From QYQL01 sp041674265 (GTDB lineage: Bacteria; Verrucomicrobiota; Verrucomicrobiia; Chthoniobacterales; Terrimicrobiaceae): a stretch of 15,724 nucleotides of DNA. Below are positions 1-5,369 of this stretch, piece by piece. Below the pieces are notes generated by a model. The model saw nothing but the letters and a program-made list of their open reading frames with translations, was not told the DNA's origin and made no database searches. The stretch spans positions 1 through 15,724 of the forward strand of contig JBAYWC010000065.1 of assembly GCA_041674265.1 (NCBI GenBank). The letters are read 5' to 3'. Both the position numbers and the translations under genes were made by a program. The first letter of the stretch is position 1. Every line of letters begins with the position of its first letter.

Positions 1-145
1 ACTCTCCTTCTGCAAGCACCGCATCACTTCGGCCAAAATTGAGGCTTTCAACAACATCGTCAGCAGGGTTCTCCACAAAGCCTGCGGAGTTTCAAACCTC
101 GACTATCTGTTCCTCAAACTGCGGCAGGAATCACTGCCAATCTGA
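1..145 (+). pseudogene. C-terminal end of an ISL3-family transposase (runs off the window's left edge)
   Basis: An open frame enters from the left edge (codons start at base 2) and ends at TGA 143-145, leaving 47 residues. It contains the block KHRITSAKIEAFNNIVSR followed by HKACGVSNLDYLFLKLR. This is the pattern of the extreme C-terminus of ISL3-family (IS204/IS1001/IS1165-type) DDE transposases, where the last catalytic Glu sits in a segment of the form HRITxAxxEgxNxxI; here that residue would be the E of AKIEAF. Nothing upstream is visible, so I cannot tell whether the complete element is intact; it is typed as pseudogene only because it is partial here. Family assignment is by motif recognition. 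Confidence 0.7.
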
Positions 146-154
146 AAAAGAGCC
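145..154. repeat. Probable right terminal inverted repeat end of the ISL3-type element
   Basis: Immediately after the transposase stop the sequence reads AAAAAGAGCC. Read inward this is GGCTCTTTTT, which resembles the GG(C/G)TCTTT-type termini known for ISL3-family elements. The left end and the 8-bp target duplication expected for this family are outside the window or cannot be tested, so the boundary is tentative. Confidence 0.35.
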
Positions 155-237
155 TTGGAACCCGGCTCCGCTGGCTTAGGGTCAGACGTCCGGGTTTATC
201 GTCCTGTTCCCCCCCAGCGACAGAATCAGGGTGAATC

Positions 238-266
238 TTGTAAATGCCATCCATCCTGCCTTAAAT
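238..266 (+). promoter_or_regulatory. Possible sigma-70-like promoter for fbaB
   Basis: TTGTAA at 238-243 and TTAAAT at 261-266 are separated by exactly 17 bases. Each hexamer matches 4 of 6 consensus positions. The -10 ends 20 bases before the chosen fbaB ATG, which leaves a very short leader. This is a weak match in an AT-richer patch between the IS end and the gene. No other better-placed pair was seen in 146-286. Confidence 0.25.
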
Positions 267-286
267 CGGATTCCCTTCACTTACCT

Positions 287-1357
287 ATGAAAACGAACAT
301 CACTTCTTACCTTGGCGACAAAGCGGATTACCTCTTGGGACATATCTCCAAGACCATTTCCAAAGACCTTCTCCATCTGCCGGGGCCGGACTTTGTGGAC
401 CGGATTTTCGCCGCGAGCGACAGGAACCAGCGGGTGCTGAACAACCTGAACCGGATTTACAACACCGGGCGTCTGGCCGGCACCGGATATGTCTCGATCC
501 TGCCGGTGGACCAGGGGATCGAACACTCGGCCGGGGCGAGTTTCGCGAAGAACCCCGTGTATTTCGATCCAGAGAACATCGTCAAACTCGCGATGGATGG
601 GGGCTGCAACGCCGTCGCCTCGACGTTCGGGGTCCTCGGTGCCGTGGCAAGAAAATACGCCCACAAGATCCCGTTCCTCGTCAAAATCAACCACAACGAG
701 CTCCTCACGTATCCGAACGCGTTCAAGGAGATTTTTTTTGGAAAAGTGCGGGAGGCGTATGACATGGGGGCCGCCGCGGTGGGGGCCACGATCTATTTCG
801 GCTCCGACGACGCCCATCGCGAAATCATCGAGATCGCGGAGGCCTTCGCCCTGGCGCACGAGCTTGGCATGGCAACCGTGCTGTGGTGTTATCTGCGCAA
901 TCCGGCCTTCAAGATCAAAGGCGACAAGGATTACCACGTTTCCGCGGATCTCACCGGCCAGGCCAACCACCTCGGTTGCACGATCCAGGCGGATATCATC
1001 AAGCAGAAGCTTCCCGAAAACAACGGGGGCTACAAGGTGCTCAATACCGGAGGCTCCAGCTACGGAAAACTGGACGAGCGGATCTACGCCGAGCTCACCA
1101 GCGACCACCCGGTCGATCTCTGCCGTTACCAGGTCGCGAATTGTTACATGGGACGAGCCGGCCTCATCAACAGCGGCGGAGCCTCGGGCAAGCACGACTT
1201 CGAAGACGCGGTCTTCACGGCCGTCGTCAACAAGCGCGCAGGCGGAACCGGCCTGATCTCGGGACGCAAGGCCTTCCAGCGCCCGATGTCCGAGGGCGTC
1301 GAACTCCTCAACGCCATTCAGGACGTCTACTTGAGCAAAGACATCACGATCGCCTGA
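287..1357 (+). CDS. fbaB: Class I fructose-bisphosphate aldolase, archaeal/DhnA type (FbaB)
   Basis: Cleaves fructose 1,6-bisphosphate to glyceraldehyde 3-phosphate and dihydroxyacetone phosphate in the cytoplasm, through a lysine Schiff base rather than a metal. The 356-residue product aligns throughout with E. coli FbaB from memory: LPVDQGIEHSAGASF (about 72-86), a stretch around KINHNELLTYPN (133-144), GATIYFGS (166-173), ADLTGQANHLG (220-230), ADIIKQKLPENNGG with Schiff-base Lys about 239, and YMGRAGLINSGG near 287-298. E. coli FbaB is 350 residues, so the length is normal. The frame stays open upstream to 155, but those residues look like nothing in the family; ATG 287 gives an N-terminus (MKTNITSYLGDKADYLL) that aligns with the family. 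No good Shine-Dalgarno sequence precedes it. This type is common in the PVC group. Function assignment is very secure. Confidence 0.96.
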   Translation: MKTNITSYLGDKADYLLGHISKTISKDLLHLPGPDFVDRIFAASDRNQRVLNNLNRIYNTGRLAGTGYVSILPVDQGIEHSAGASFAKNPVYFDPENIVKLAMDGGCNAVASTFGVLGAVARKYAHKIPFLVKINHNELLTYPNAFKEIFFGKVREAYDMGAAAVGATIYFGSDDAHREIIEIAEAFALAHELGMATVLWCYLRNPAFKIKGDKDYHVSADLTGQANHLGCTIQADIIKQKLPENNGGYKVLNTGGSSYGKLDERIYAELTSDHPVDLCRYQVANCYMGRAGLINSGGASGKHDFEDAVFTAVVNKRAGGTGLISGRKAFQRPMSEGVELLNAIQDVYLSKDITIA

Positions 1358-1408
1358 GGCATCGATCGGCCCCTCCTTTTCCCGGCCTCTGTTTTCCGTT
1401 TGATGTTT

Positions 1409-1424
1409 TCCGCGAGATCGCGGA
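1409..1424. repeat. Small perfect stem-loop between fbaB and tRNA-Arg
   Basis: TCCGCG AGAT CGCGGA is a 6-bp perfect stem with a 4-base loop, 52 bases after the fbaB stop and 19 bases before the tRNA. There is no T-run after it on the + strand, so it is not a canonical Rho-independent terminator. It could be a processing signal for a tRNA precursor or a chance palindrome. Confidence 0.3.
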
Positions 1425-1443
1425 GACTCTGGACTTCCTCAAA

Positions 1444-1517
1444 GCACCCGTAGCTCAACTGGATAGAGTGTCGGCCTCCGAAGCCGAAGGTTGTGGGTTC
1501 GACCCCCGCCGGGTGCA
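1444..1517 (+). tRNA. tRNA-Arg (anticodon CCG)
   Basis: A full cloverleaf of 74 bases can be drawn by hand. The acceptor stem is GCACCCG (1444-1450) with CGGGTGC (1510-1516), discriminator A1517. The D stem is GCTC/GAGT. The anticodon stem TCGGC/GCCGA encloses loop CTCCGAA, giving anticodon CCG at 1478-1480, which reads CGG. The variable loop is AGGTT. The T stem GTGGG/CCCGC encloses the 7-base loop TTCGACC. CCA is not encoded; GTT follows. CGG is a common Arg codon in these GC-rich genes, so this isoacceptor fits the organism. Confidence 0.95.
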
Positions 1518-1523
1518 GTTTAT

Positions 1524-1582
1524 CCCGAATTCAGCGATTCCTCACGCAGAGGCGCAGGGAGCGCAGGGAAAAGCGGTTTTCG
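1524..1582 (+). repeat. Dispersed repeat, uninterrupted copy A (CGCAGAGGCGCAGGG type)
   Basis: This stretch starts CCCGAATTCAGCGATTCCTC, continues with the tandem-like core CACGCAGAGGCGCAGGGAGC and ends AAAAGCGGTTTTCG. A second copy lies at 5071-5241 in the gap before mtaB, with the same order of blocks but interrupted by a 110-bp insertion. The core resembles widespread intergenic repeats built on CGCAGAG/CGCAGGG units. This copy lies between tRNA-Arg and the secreted-protein gene and ends just upstream of that gene's ribosome binding site. Confidence 0.8.
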
Positions 1583-1621
1583 AGTTTATATTTTTCTTGC
1601 GAAAACAAGAAGGTGGAATAC

Positions 1622-2302
1622 ATGAGCTTCGTGCGCAAGCGATGGGGATTCCTTTTTTTGATTCTGGTTTTGGCCACCCCGGTCCGGGCCGCGAATCCCC
1701 TGTTGAAAGGGAATATGCTGCAAAGCCTGACTGTAACAAGCGCGACGGATGGGATCCCTTCCGGCTGGTGCGGGCGGGCGATGCTTTCCCTGTTGAACAA
1801 ATCCGGGCTGGGAAGGGGGTTGAAACCCGGGAATGGGCAGGACTGGGAAAAGATCCTTGCCTCGGCCGGGTGGAAACCGGTGAAGGTGCCGAATCCGGCA
1901 CGGGCCCCGCTCGGGAGTGTGTTGGTCTATTCCGGGGACCGGAGGCTCGGGAAAATGCCGAGGGGAACGCCGGGGGGGTATTTCGGCCATGTGGAGATGG
2001 TTTCATTGGCCCCGAGTGGCGGGAGGATCTATGTGGCCGACAGCCCGAGGCCGATTCCGGGAGGATCGGTTCCGGACAATTTCACCGGGCGGGCGTGGGT
2101 GCCACCGGGAACCTTGCTCGCCGCACAGCCTCCCGTGGAGGCCCAAGTGGAGGTCATCCTGCAACAGCGGCTCCAAATGGCCCAGACTTATTTCAACGGG
2201 CAACGAACCGAACATGCCTCGCTGCAGATGTCGCTGCGTGAGGCGCAGCAGGGGGATTTCTTGGGACCTGTAAAATATCGCTCGTCGGGTTTGGACGAGT
2301 GA
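1622..2302 (+). CDS. Small secreted protein with CHAP/NlpC-P60-like Cys-His arrangement (putative cell-wall hydrolase)
   Basis: The product is 226 residues. Residues 1-23 form a signal peptide: basic MSFVRKR, a hydrophobic run GFLFLILVLA, then TPVRA with likely cleavage after VRA. The mature part has GIPSGWCGRAM (Cys50), a segment LGSVLVYSGD (98-106), YFGHVEMV (His123) and GRIYVADSP (Asp140). Cys, then a GSVLVY strand, then GHVE, then a third polar residue is the order of the papain-like CHAP and NlpC/P60 peptidoglycan hydrolases, so a murein amidase or endopeptidase is a reasonable inference, not proven. The C-terminal 60 residues are helical, glutamine-rich and without a recognised domain. 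AAGGTGG five bases before ATG 1622 is a good ribosome binding site and fixes the start. I recognise no specific gene. Confidence 0.72.
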   Translation: MSFVRKRWGFLFLILVLATPVRAANPLLKGNMLQSLTVTSATDGIPSGWCGRAMLSLLNKSGLGRGLKPGNGQDWEKILASAGWKPVKVPNPARAPLGSVLVYSGDRRLGKMPRGTPGGYFGHVEMVSLAPSGGRIYVADSPRPIPGGSVPDNFTGRAWVPPGTLLAAQPPVEAQVEVILQQRLQMAQTYFNGQRTEHASLQMSLREAQQGDFLGPVKYRSSGLDE

Positions 2303-2384
2303 GGGCGTCCCGCCCGCGATGGGTTTTCGTTGACGGGCAGGAGACCCGCGCCCCGCTTGCGGTCCTGTCGCCCGCAAACATTCC
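2303..2384. repeat. REP-like GC-rich palindromic region between the secreted protein and the ABC-like gene
   Basis: The stretch starts with the 16-mer GGGCGTCCCGCCCGCG (2303-2318), itself an imperfect palindrome. The reverse complement of this exact 16-mer lies inside the MITE at 5175-5190, and a 15/16 copy lies inside ispG at 9949-9964. Further hairpin-prone sequence follows (GACGGGCAGGAGACCCGC, then CTTGCGG...CCCGCAAA). This looks like a member of a REP family abundant in the host genome. A terminator role for the upstream gene is possible, but there is no T-tract. Confidence 0.55.
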
Positions 2385-2423
2385 TTGCGGCCGGACTTGA
2401 AGGAGGCGGCGCACTCGGGTTGC

Positions 2424-3092
2424 ATGGCGGTGGTGAGTGCCATCACTTGCGAGAGCCTGACGTGTTTGAAATCCGACTGGAACAATTCCGGTCCCGGTCG
2501 CGTGGAGGATTTCTCCGCCGTGTTCGAATGCGGGGAGTTCATCGGGTTTTGCGGGCAGGACCGATCCGGGAAAGGGCTCCTCCTGAATGTGATCGGTCTT
2601 CTCGAAAAGGCCGATTCCGGGCGGTTGGTCCTGCTGGGCCACGATGCCGCGGACTTTTCCGAGGAGGATACCGCGACCTTCCGGAACGAGGCCTGCGGAT
2701 TTCTTTTCGGCCATCCGTATCTCCTTCCTTCATTCACTGTCGCGGAAAATGTGGCCATGCCGCTTTTTCGGATCTGCGGGGGCGGGGCGGTCGAGGCGCG
2801 GGAACGGACCCGCGAGGTTCTCGATTTTGCGGGCATCGGGGATTTTGAAACGGCGCGGACCGGGAAGCTCGACCCCGTCCTCCGGTGGCGCGCGGCCTTT
2901 GCGCGGGCTTTGGTGCATGACCCGCGGGTGCTCATTGCGATTTCTCCGCCCGACCCCGATCTCGTGCCGCTTGCAAAGCTCGCCGCGGACAAATTCCATC
3001 TCACGGTCCTCTGGGCGGGAGAGCGCGAAACCCTTGCCCCCTGTGCCGACAGGATCATTGAAATGAAAAACGGCCGACTCCTCGGACCATGA
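2424..3092 (+). CDS. ABC-transporter ATPase-like protein (LolD type) with degraded catalytic motifs, probable pseudo-ATPase
   Basis: The 222-residue product has the length and layout of LolD/MacB-type ABC ATPases, including the diagnostic segment YLLPSFTVAENVAMPL (99-114) and an intact FARALVHDPRVL (159-170). Nearly every functional motif is altered. Walker A reads GQDRSGKG (44-51), with the central Gly changed to Arg and the Ser/Thr after Lys50 changed to Gly. The Q-loop Gln is replaced (GFLFGHPY). The LSGGQ signature reads LDPVL (149-153). Walker B Asp-Glu reads Ile-Ser (IAISPP, 171-176). The H-loop is WAGE. The frame is open throughout and base composition is normal, so this looks like selection for a non-catalytic role rather than decay. 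No LolC/E-type permease is in the window. ATG 2424 is chosen because MAVVSAITCESLTCL aligns with the family start; a TTG at 2385 and GTGs at 2430/2433 are alternatives. AGGAGG at 2401-2406 is 17 bases from the ATG, rather far. The stop overlaps the next start (ATGA, 3089-3092), implying translational coupling. Confidence 0.8.
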   Translation: MAVVSAITCESLTCLKSDWNNSGPGRVEDFSAVFECGEFIGFCGQDRSGKGLLLNVIGLLEKADSGRLVLLGHDAADFSEEDTATFRNEACGFLFGHPYLLPSFTVAENVAMPLFRICGGGAVEARERTREVLDFAGIGDFETARTGKLDPVLRWRAAFARALVHDPRVLIAISPPDPDLVPLAKLAADKFHLTVLWAGERETLAPCADRIIEMKNGRLLGP

Positions 3093-3907
3093 CAGAGCTC
3101 GCCCCTGCCGGGACCGCCCGGAAATCCCACCTGGCCTTCGCGCTCTTGTGGCTGCCGGCGGACCGCCGCCGCGACGCCCTGGTCTTCTTCCGGTTCTGCC
3201 GGGCCGTGGATGACATTGCCGACGGGCCGGGCCGGGGCGAGGAGGAGAAGCGCCTGCTTTTGCAGGAATGGCTGGACGGCATCGAGCAGAAAACCCTGCC
3301 TGCCGGGCTCGAGGAGGTCGTGGCCAGGCACGGCATCGAAAGAAATCTTCTCGCGGAAATCGTTCGCGGCTGCGCGATGGATATCCGGCCCCCGCGGTTT
3401 GAAACATTTTCGGAGCTCGAAAAATATTGCTGGCGCGTCGCCTGCGCGGTCGGACTCGCCTCGATCCGGATTTTCGGATGCCAGGATCCGGCGAGCGGCG
3501 CCTACGCGGAAAATCTCGGCCACGCGCTCCAACTCGCGAACATCCTCCGCGATGTCGGAGAGGATGCCGGCAATGGGCGCATCTATCTTCCGCTTGCGGA
3601 CCTGCGGCGATTCGGGGTGAGCGGGGAGGATTTGCTCCGTGGAAAGCCAACGACACCCGGATTCCTGGATCTGATGTTGTTTGAAGCAGGCCGCGCCCGG
3701 GCGCGGTTTCACGCTGCCATCCCGCCGACCGGTGACAAGCGGGCGCTTCTCGCTCCCGAAATCATGAAAGCGATCTACCTTCGCATCCTTTCCCGATTGG
3801 AAAAACAGGGGTTCCCGGTCTTCGCGCGCAGGATCCACCTCGGGCGGACCGAGAAAATGGCGACAGCCTTCGGTGTTTGGCTGTCGAAAGCCGGGAGAAA
3901 CCAGTAG
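3089..3907 (+). CDS. Squalene/phytoene synthase family protein, HpnD-like (presqualene diphosphate synthase candidate)
   Basis: The product is 272 residues, normal for trans-isoprenyl head-to-head synthases that join two C15 or C20 diphosphates. It carries both Asp-rich Mg-diphosphate motifs: CRAVDDIAD (Asp41, Asp42, Asp45) and LANILRDVGEDAGNGRIYLP (Asp155, Asp159). The YLPLADLRRFGVS segment that follows is typical of HpnD and bacterial CrtB. HpnD makes presqualene diphosphate from farnesyl diphosphate for squalene and hopanoid formation; CrtB makes phytoene. The LRDVGEDAGNGRIYLP form looks closer to HpnD, but the two cannot be separated reliably by eye, so no symbol is given. No HpnC, HpnE, squalene-hopene cyclase or carotenoid desaturase gene is visible nearby. 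It overlaps the preceding pseudo-ATPase gene by 4 bases and is followed after 22 bases by an AraC regulator. Confidence 0.88.
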   Translation: MTELAPAGTARKSHLAFALLWLPADRRRDALVFFRFCRAVDDIADGPGRGEEEKRLLLQEWLDGIEQKTLPAGLEEVVARHGIERNLLAEIVRGCAMDIRPPRFETFSELEKYCWRVACAVGLASIRIFGCQDPASGAYAENLGHALQLANILRDVGEDAGNGRIYLPLADLRRFGVSGEDLLRGKPTTPGFLDLMLFEAGRARARFHAAIPPTGDKRALLAPEIMKAIYLRILSRLEKQGFPVFARRIHLGRTEKMATAFGVWLSKAGRNQ

Positions 3908-3929
3908 TCCGGAAAAATCACAGATCGGA

Positions 3930-5069
3930 ATGCCCGCCCCCTCCCATCCGTATCCCTCCCTGTCCATCCGCGGTTCTTCCCTGCGGGATTTGCAGCGGGA
4001 ATATCGGCGCGAGACCGGCTTCACGGCTGTCGAAGTCGATGCGGGTGGCCGATCGGCTGGCGGTCGTGGGGCCGGGCAGAGACGCCACTGGAGAAACCAG
4101 GTAATCCGCGAGGCGCTGCGCTGGGGAGAGGCTTGCGTGATGACCGATGACGACGGGCTGGCGGGCTGGGGACTTCCCTTGATGACGAACTCGCTTGTGA
4201 CGGGTGGGCTGCTCGTGGAAAAGGTGCCGCTCGAGGGTGGCGAACCCGGAGAAATCTCGCAAAAGATCCGCGCGGCCGCCGGCCGGTTGCTCGATCTCAT
4301 GGAAAAAGCGAATCTGGTCAACGCCGATTTCCTCCGCGCGCGCCGCGACGATTCGCAGCGCGAGCGCGAGCGGGCTGAAGCGATCCATGCCCTGAAGAAC
4401 CGGCTCTATGACGGAATCCGCGATCTCTACCTGCGCGAGGAACCTGGGTTGCTCGCGGCCATCAAGCGCGGCGAGCGGCAGGCGGCGCGCGAGATTATCA
4501 ACCGGGTGCTTGTCGGCATCTACCACACGGCGCGTTCCCGCCCGGAACTGCTCAAAAGCCTGGCCCTCGAGCTTGTGGTCGTCATGTCGCGCGCTGCGGT
4601 GGAATCCGGCGCGGATCCCTCGGAAGTGCTCGGGTGCAATTTCGAGAGCGCCACGGTCCTCGCCGGACTGTCGGACGAGGAGGAAGTGTCCTCCTGGCTC
4701 TGCGGGATGCTCGAGCGCGTGATGGATGCGATCCGCGACCACCGCAAGTTTCCCAATGCCGTCCTGCTCGGGCGCGCGGTGGCGTTCATGGAGGAACATC
4801 TGGGCGAACCGCTCGACCGGGATCGGGTGGCCCGGGCCGCCGGGCTCTCCGGCAGCCATTTTTCACATCTCATCCGCGAGAAAACCGGCCGGACGTTCAC
4901 CGACCTCATGTCGCAATACCGGGTCGATCGCGCAAAAGCCATGCTGCGGCGAACCGACAAGAGCATCATCCAGATCGCCATGGACTGCGGGTTCGGGGAC
5001 CAAAGCTATTTTTCCCGCGTCTTCAAACGCTACACGGGAACCACCCCGCGCGGCTACCGGGAACCCTGA
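3930..5069 (+). CDS. AraC-family transcriptional regulator
   Basis: The protein has 379 residues. The C-terminal ~100 (about 279-379) form the double helix-turn-helix AraC domain: LDRDRVARAAGLSGSHFSHL then IIQIAMDCGFGDQSYFSRVF, ending YTGTTPRGYRE. A helical middle region (about 165-265), with LLAAIKRGERQAAREIINRV and LALELVVVMSRAAVESGADP, is typical of AraC proteins carrying an N-terminal PocR-type sensor. Residues 18-105 may be a reduced form of that sensor (LQREYRRETGFTAVEVD and a late MTNSLVTGGLLVEKV strand), but the usual Cys-rich core is missing. A charged heptad-like stretch (136-152) suggests a linker coiled coil. ATG 3930 is preferred; the frame opens earlier at 3873, but that lies inside the upstream gene. 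Its position directly before mtaB on the same strand makes mtaB a plausible target. Confidence 0.9.
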   Translation: MPAPSHPYPSLSIRGSSLRDLQREYRRETGFTAVEVDAGGRSAGGRGAGQRRHWRNQVIREALRWGEACVMTDDDGLAGWGLPLMTNSLVTGGLLVEKVPLEGGEPGEISQKIRAAAGRLLDLMEKANLVNADFLRARRDDSQRERERAEAIHALKNRLYDGIRDLYLREEPGLLAAIKRGERQAAREIINRVLVGIYHTARSRPELLKSLALELVVVMSRAAVESGADPSEVLGCNFESATVLAGLSDEEEVSSWLCGMLERVMDAIRDHRKFPNAVLLGRAVAFMEEHLGEPLDRDRVARAAGLSGSHFSHLIREKTGRTFTDLMSQYRVDRAKAMLRRTDKSIIQIAMDCGFGDQSYFSRVFKRYTGTTPRGYREP

Positions 5070-5070
5070 G

Positions 5071-5241
5071 CCCGGAATTCAGCGATCCCTCACGCCGAGA
5101 CGCAGGGAGCTCCTAACCCCGATGCTGTTCACTTAAGAAAGGAGCGCGGGCATCCTGCCCGCCACCGTTACCAGCGCGGGCGGGACGCCCGCGCTCCTGT
5201 TTACAGCAAAGTGAACAGCATTGGGGCTAAAGCGGTTTTCG
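5071..5241 (+). repeat. Dispersed repeat, copy B, interrupted by a MITE-like insertion
   Basis: The left half (5071-5112) starts CCCGGAATTCAGCGATCCCT and continues CACGCCGAGACGCAGGGAGC, matching copy A at 1524 with a few substitutions. The right half (5227-5241) is CTAAAGCGGTTTTCG, matching AAAAGCGGTTTTCG of copy A. Between them lies a 110-bp element with a duplicated CTAA. Removing the element and one CTAA joins the two halves into a sequence collinear with copy A, so copy A serves as a natural empty-site reference. Confidence 0.8.
5117..5226. mobile_element. MITE-like non-autonomous element, 110 bp, 18-bp terminal inverted repeats, CTAA duplication
   Basis: The left end CCCCGATGCTGTTCACTT (5117-5134) and the reverse complement of the right end (5209-5226), CCCCAATGCTGTTCACTT, match at 17 of 18 positions. 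Direct CTAA copies flank it at 5113-5116 and 5227-5230. The interior has a second perfect 12-bp inverted repeat, AGGAGCGCGGGC (5140-5151) with GCCCGCGCTCCT (5187-5198), extending inward with two mismatches that would be wobble pairs. Each inner arm is also a small palindrome, so the whole can fold as a long hairpin or cruciform. There is no coding capacity. A 4-bp CTA(A/G) duplication is known for IS5-group transposases, so such a transposase in the same genome is a plausible driver (inference). It lies between the AraC gene and mtaB. Confidence 0.82.
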
Positions 5242-5369
5242 GGCTGAAAACACTTTGGCGAAAAGCAGGCGACCGCGCACGATAATCCCAAACATTTGCA
5301 CCAGATTGAAAGATTCCGGCACCCCGGCCGAGTAAAGTTCGGGCATGCGGTTCAACCCGCTCCCGAACC

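Noticed and set aside
155..286. Upstream extension of the fbaB frame to 155
   Set aside because: The extra 44 residues have no likeness to FbaB proteins and would cover the intergenic region; ATG 287 gives the family-like N-terminus.
2003..4321. Open frame of 772 codons on the - strand
   Set aside because: It runs antisense to the ABC-like and HpnD-like genes plus parts of the flanking genes, has no domain-like sequence, and is rich in Arg, Pro and Ser, as expected for the shadow of GC-rich genes.
5296..5338. Promoter upstream of mtaB (TTGAAA ... TAAAGT)
   Set aside because: The spacing between the hexamers is 21 bases, too long for a normal sigma-70 promoter, and no better pair was found.
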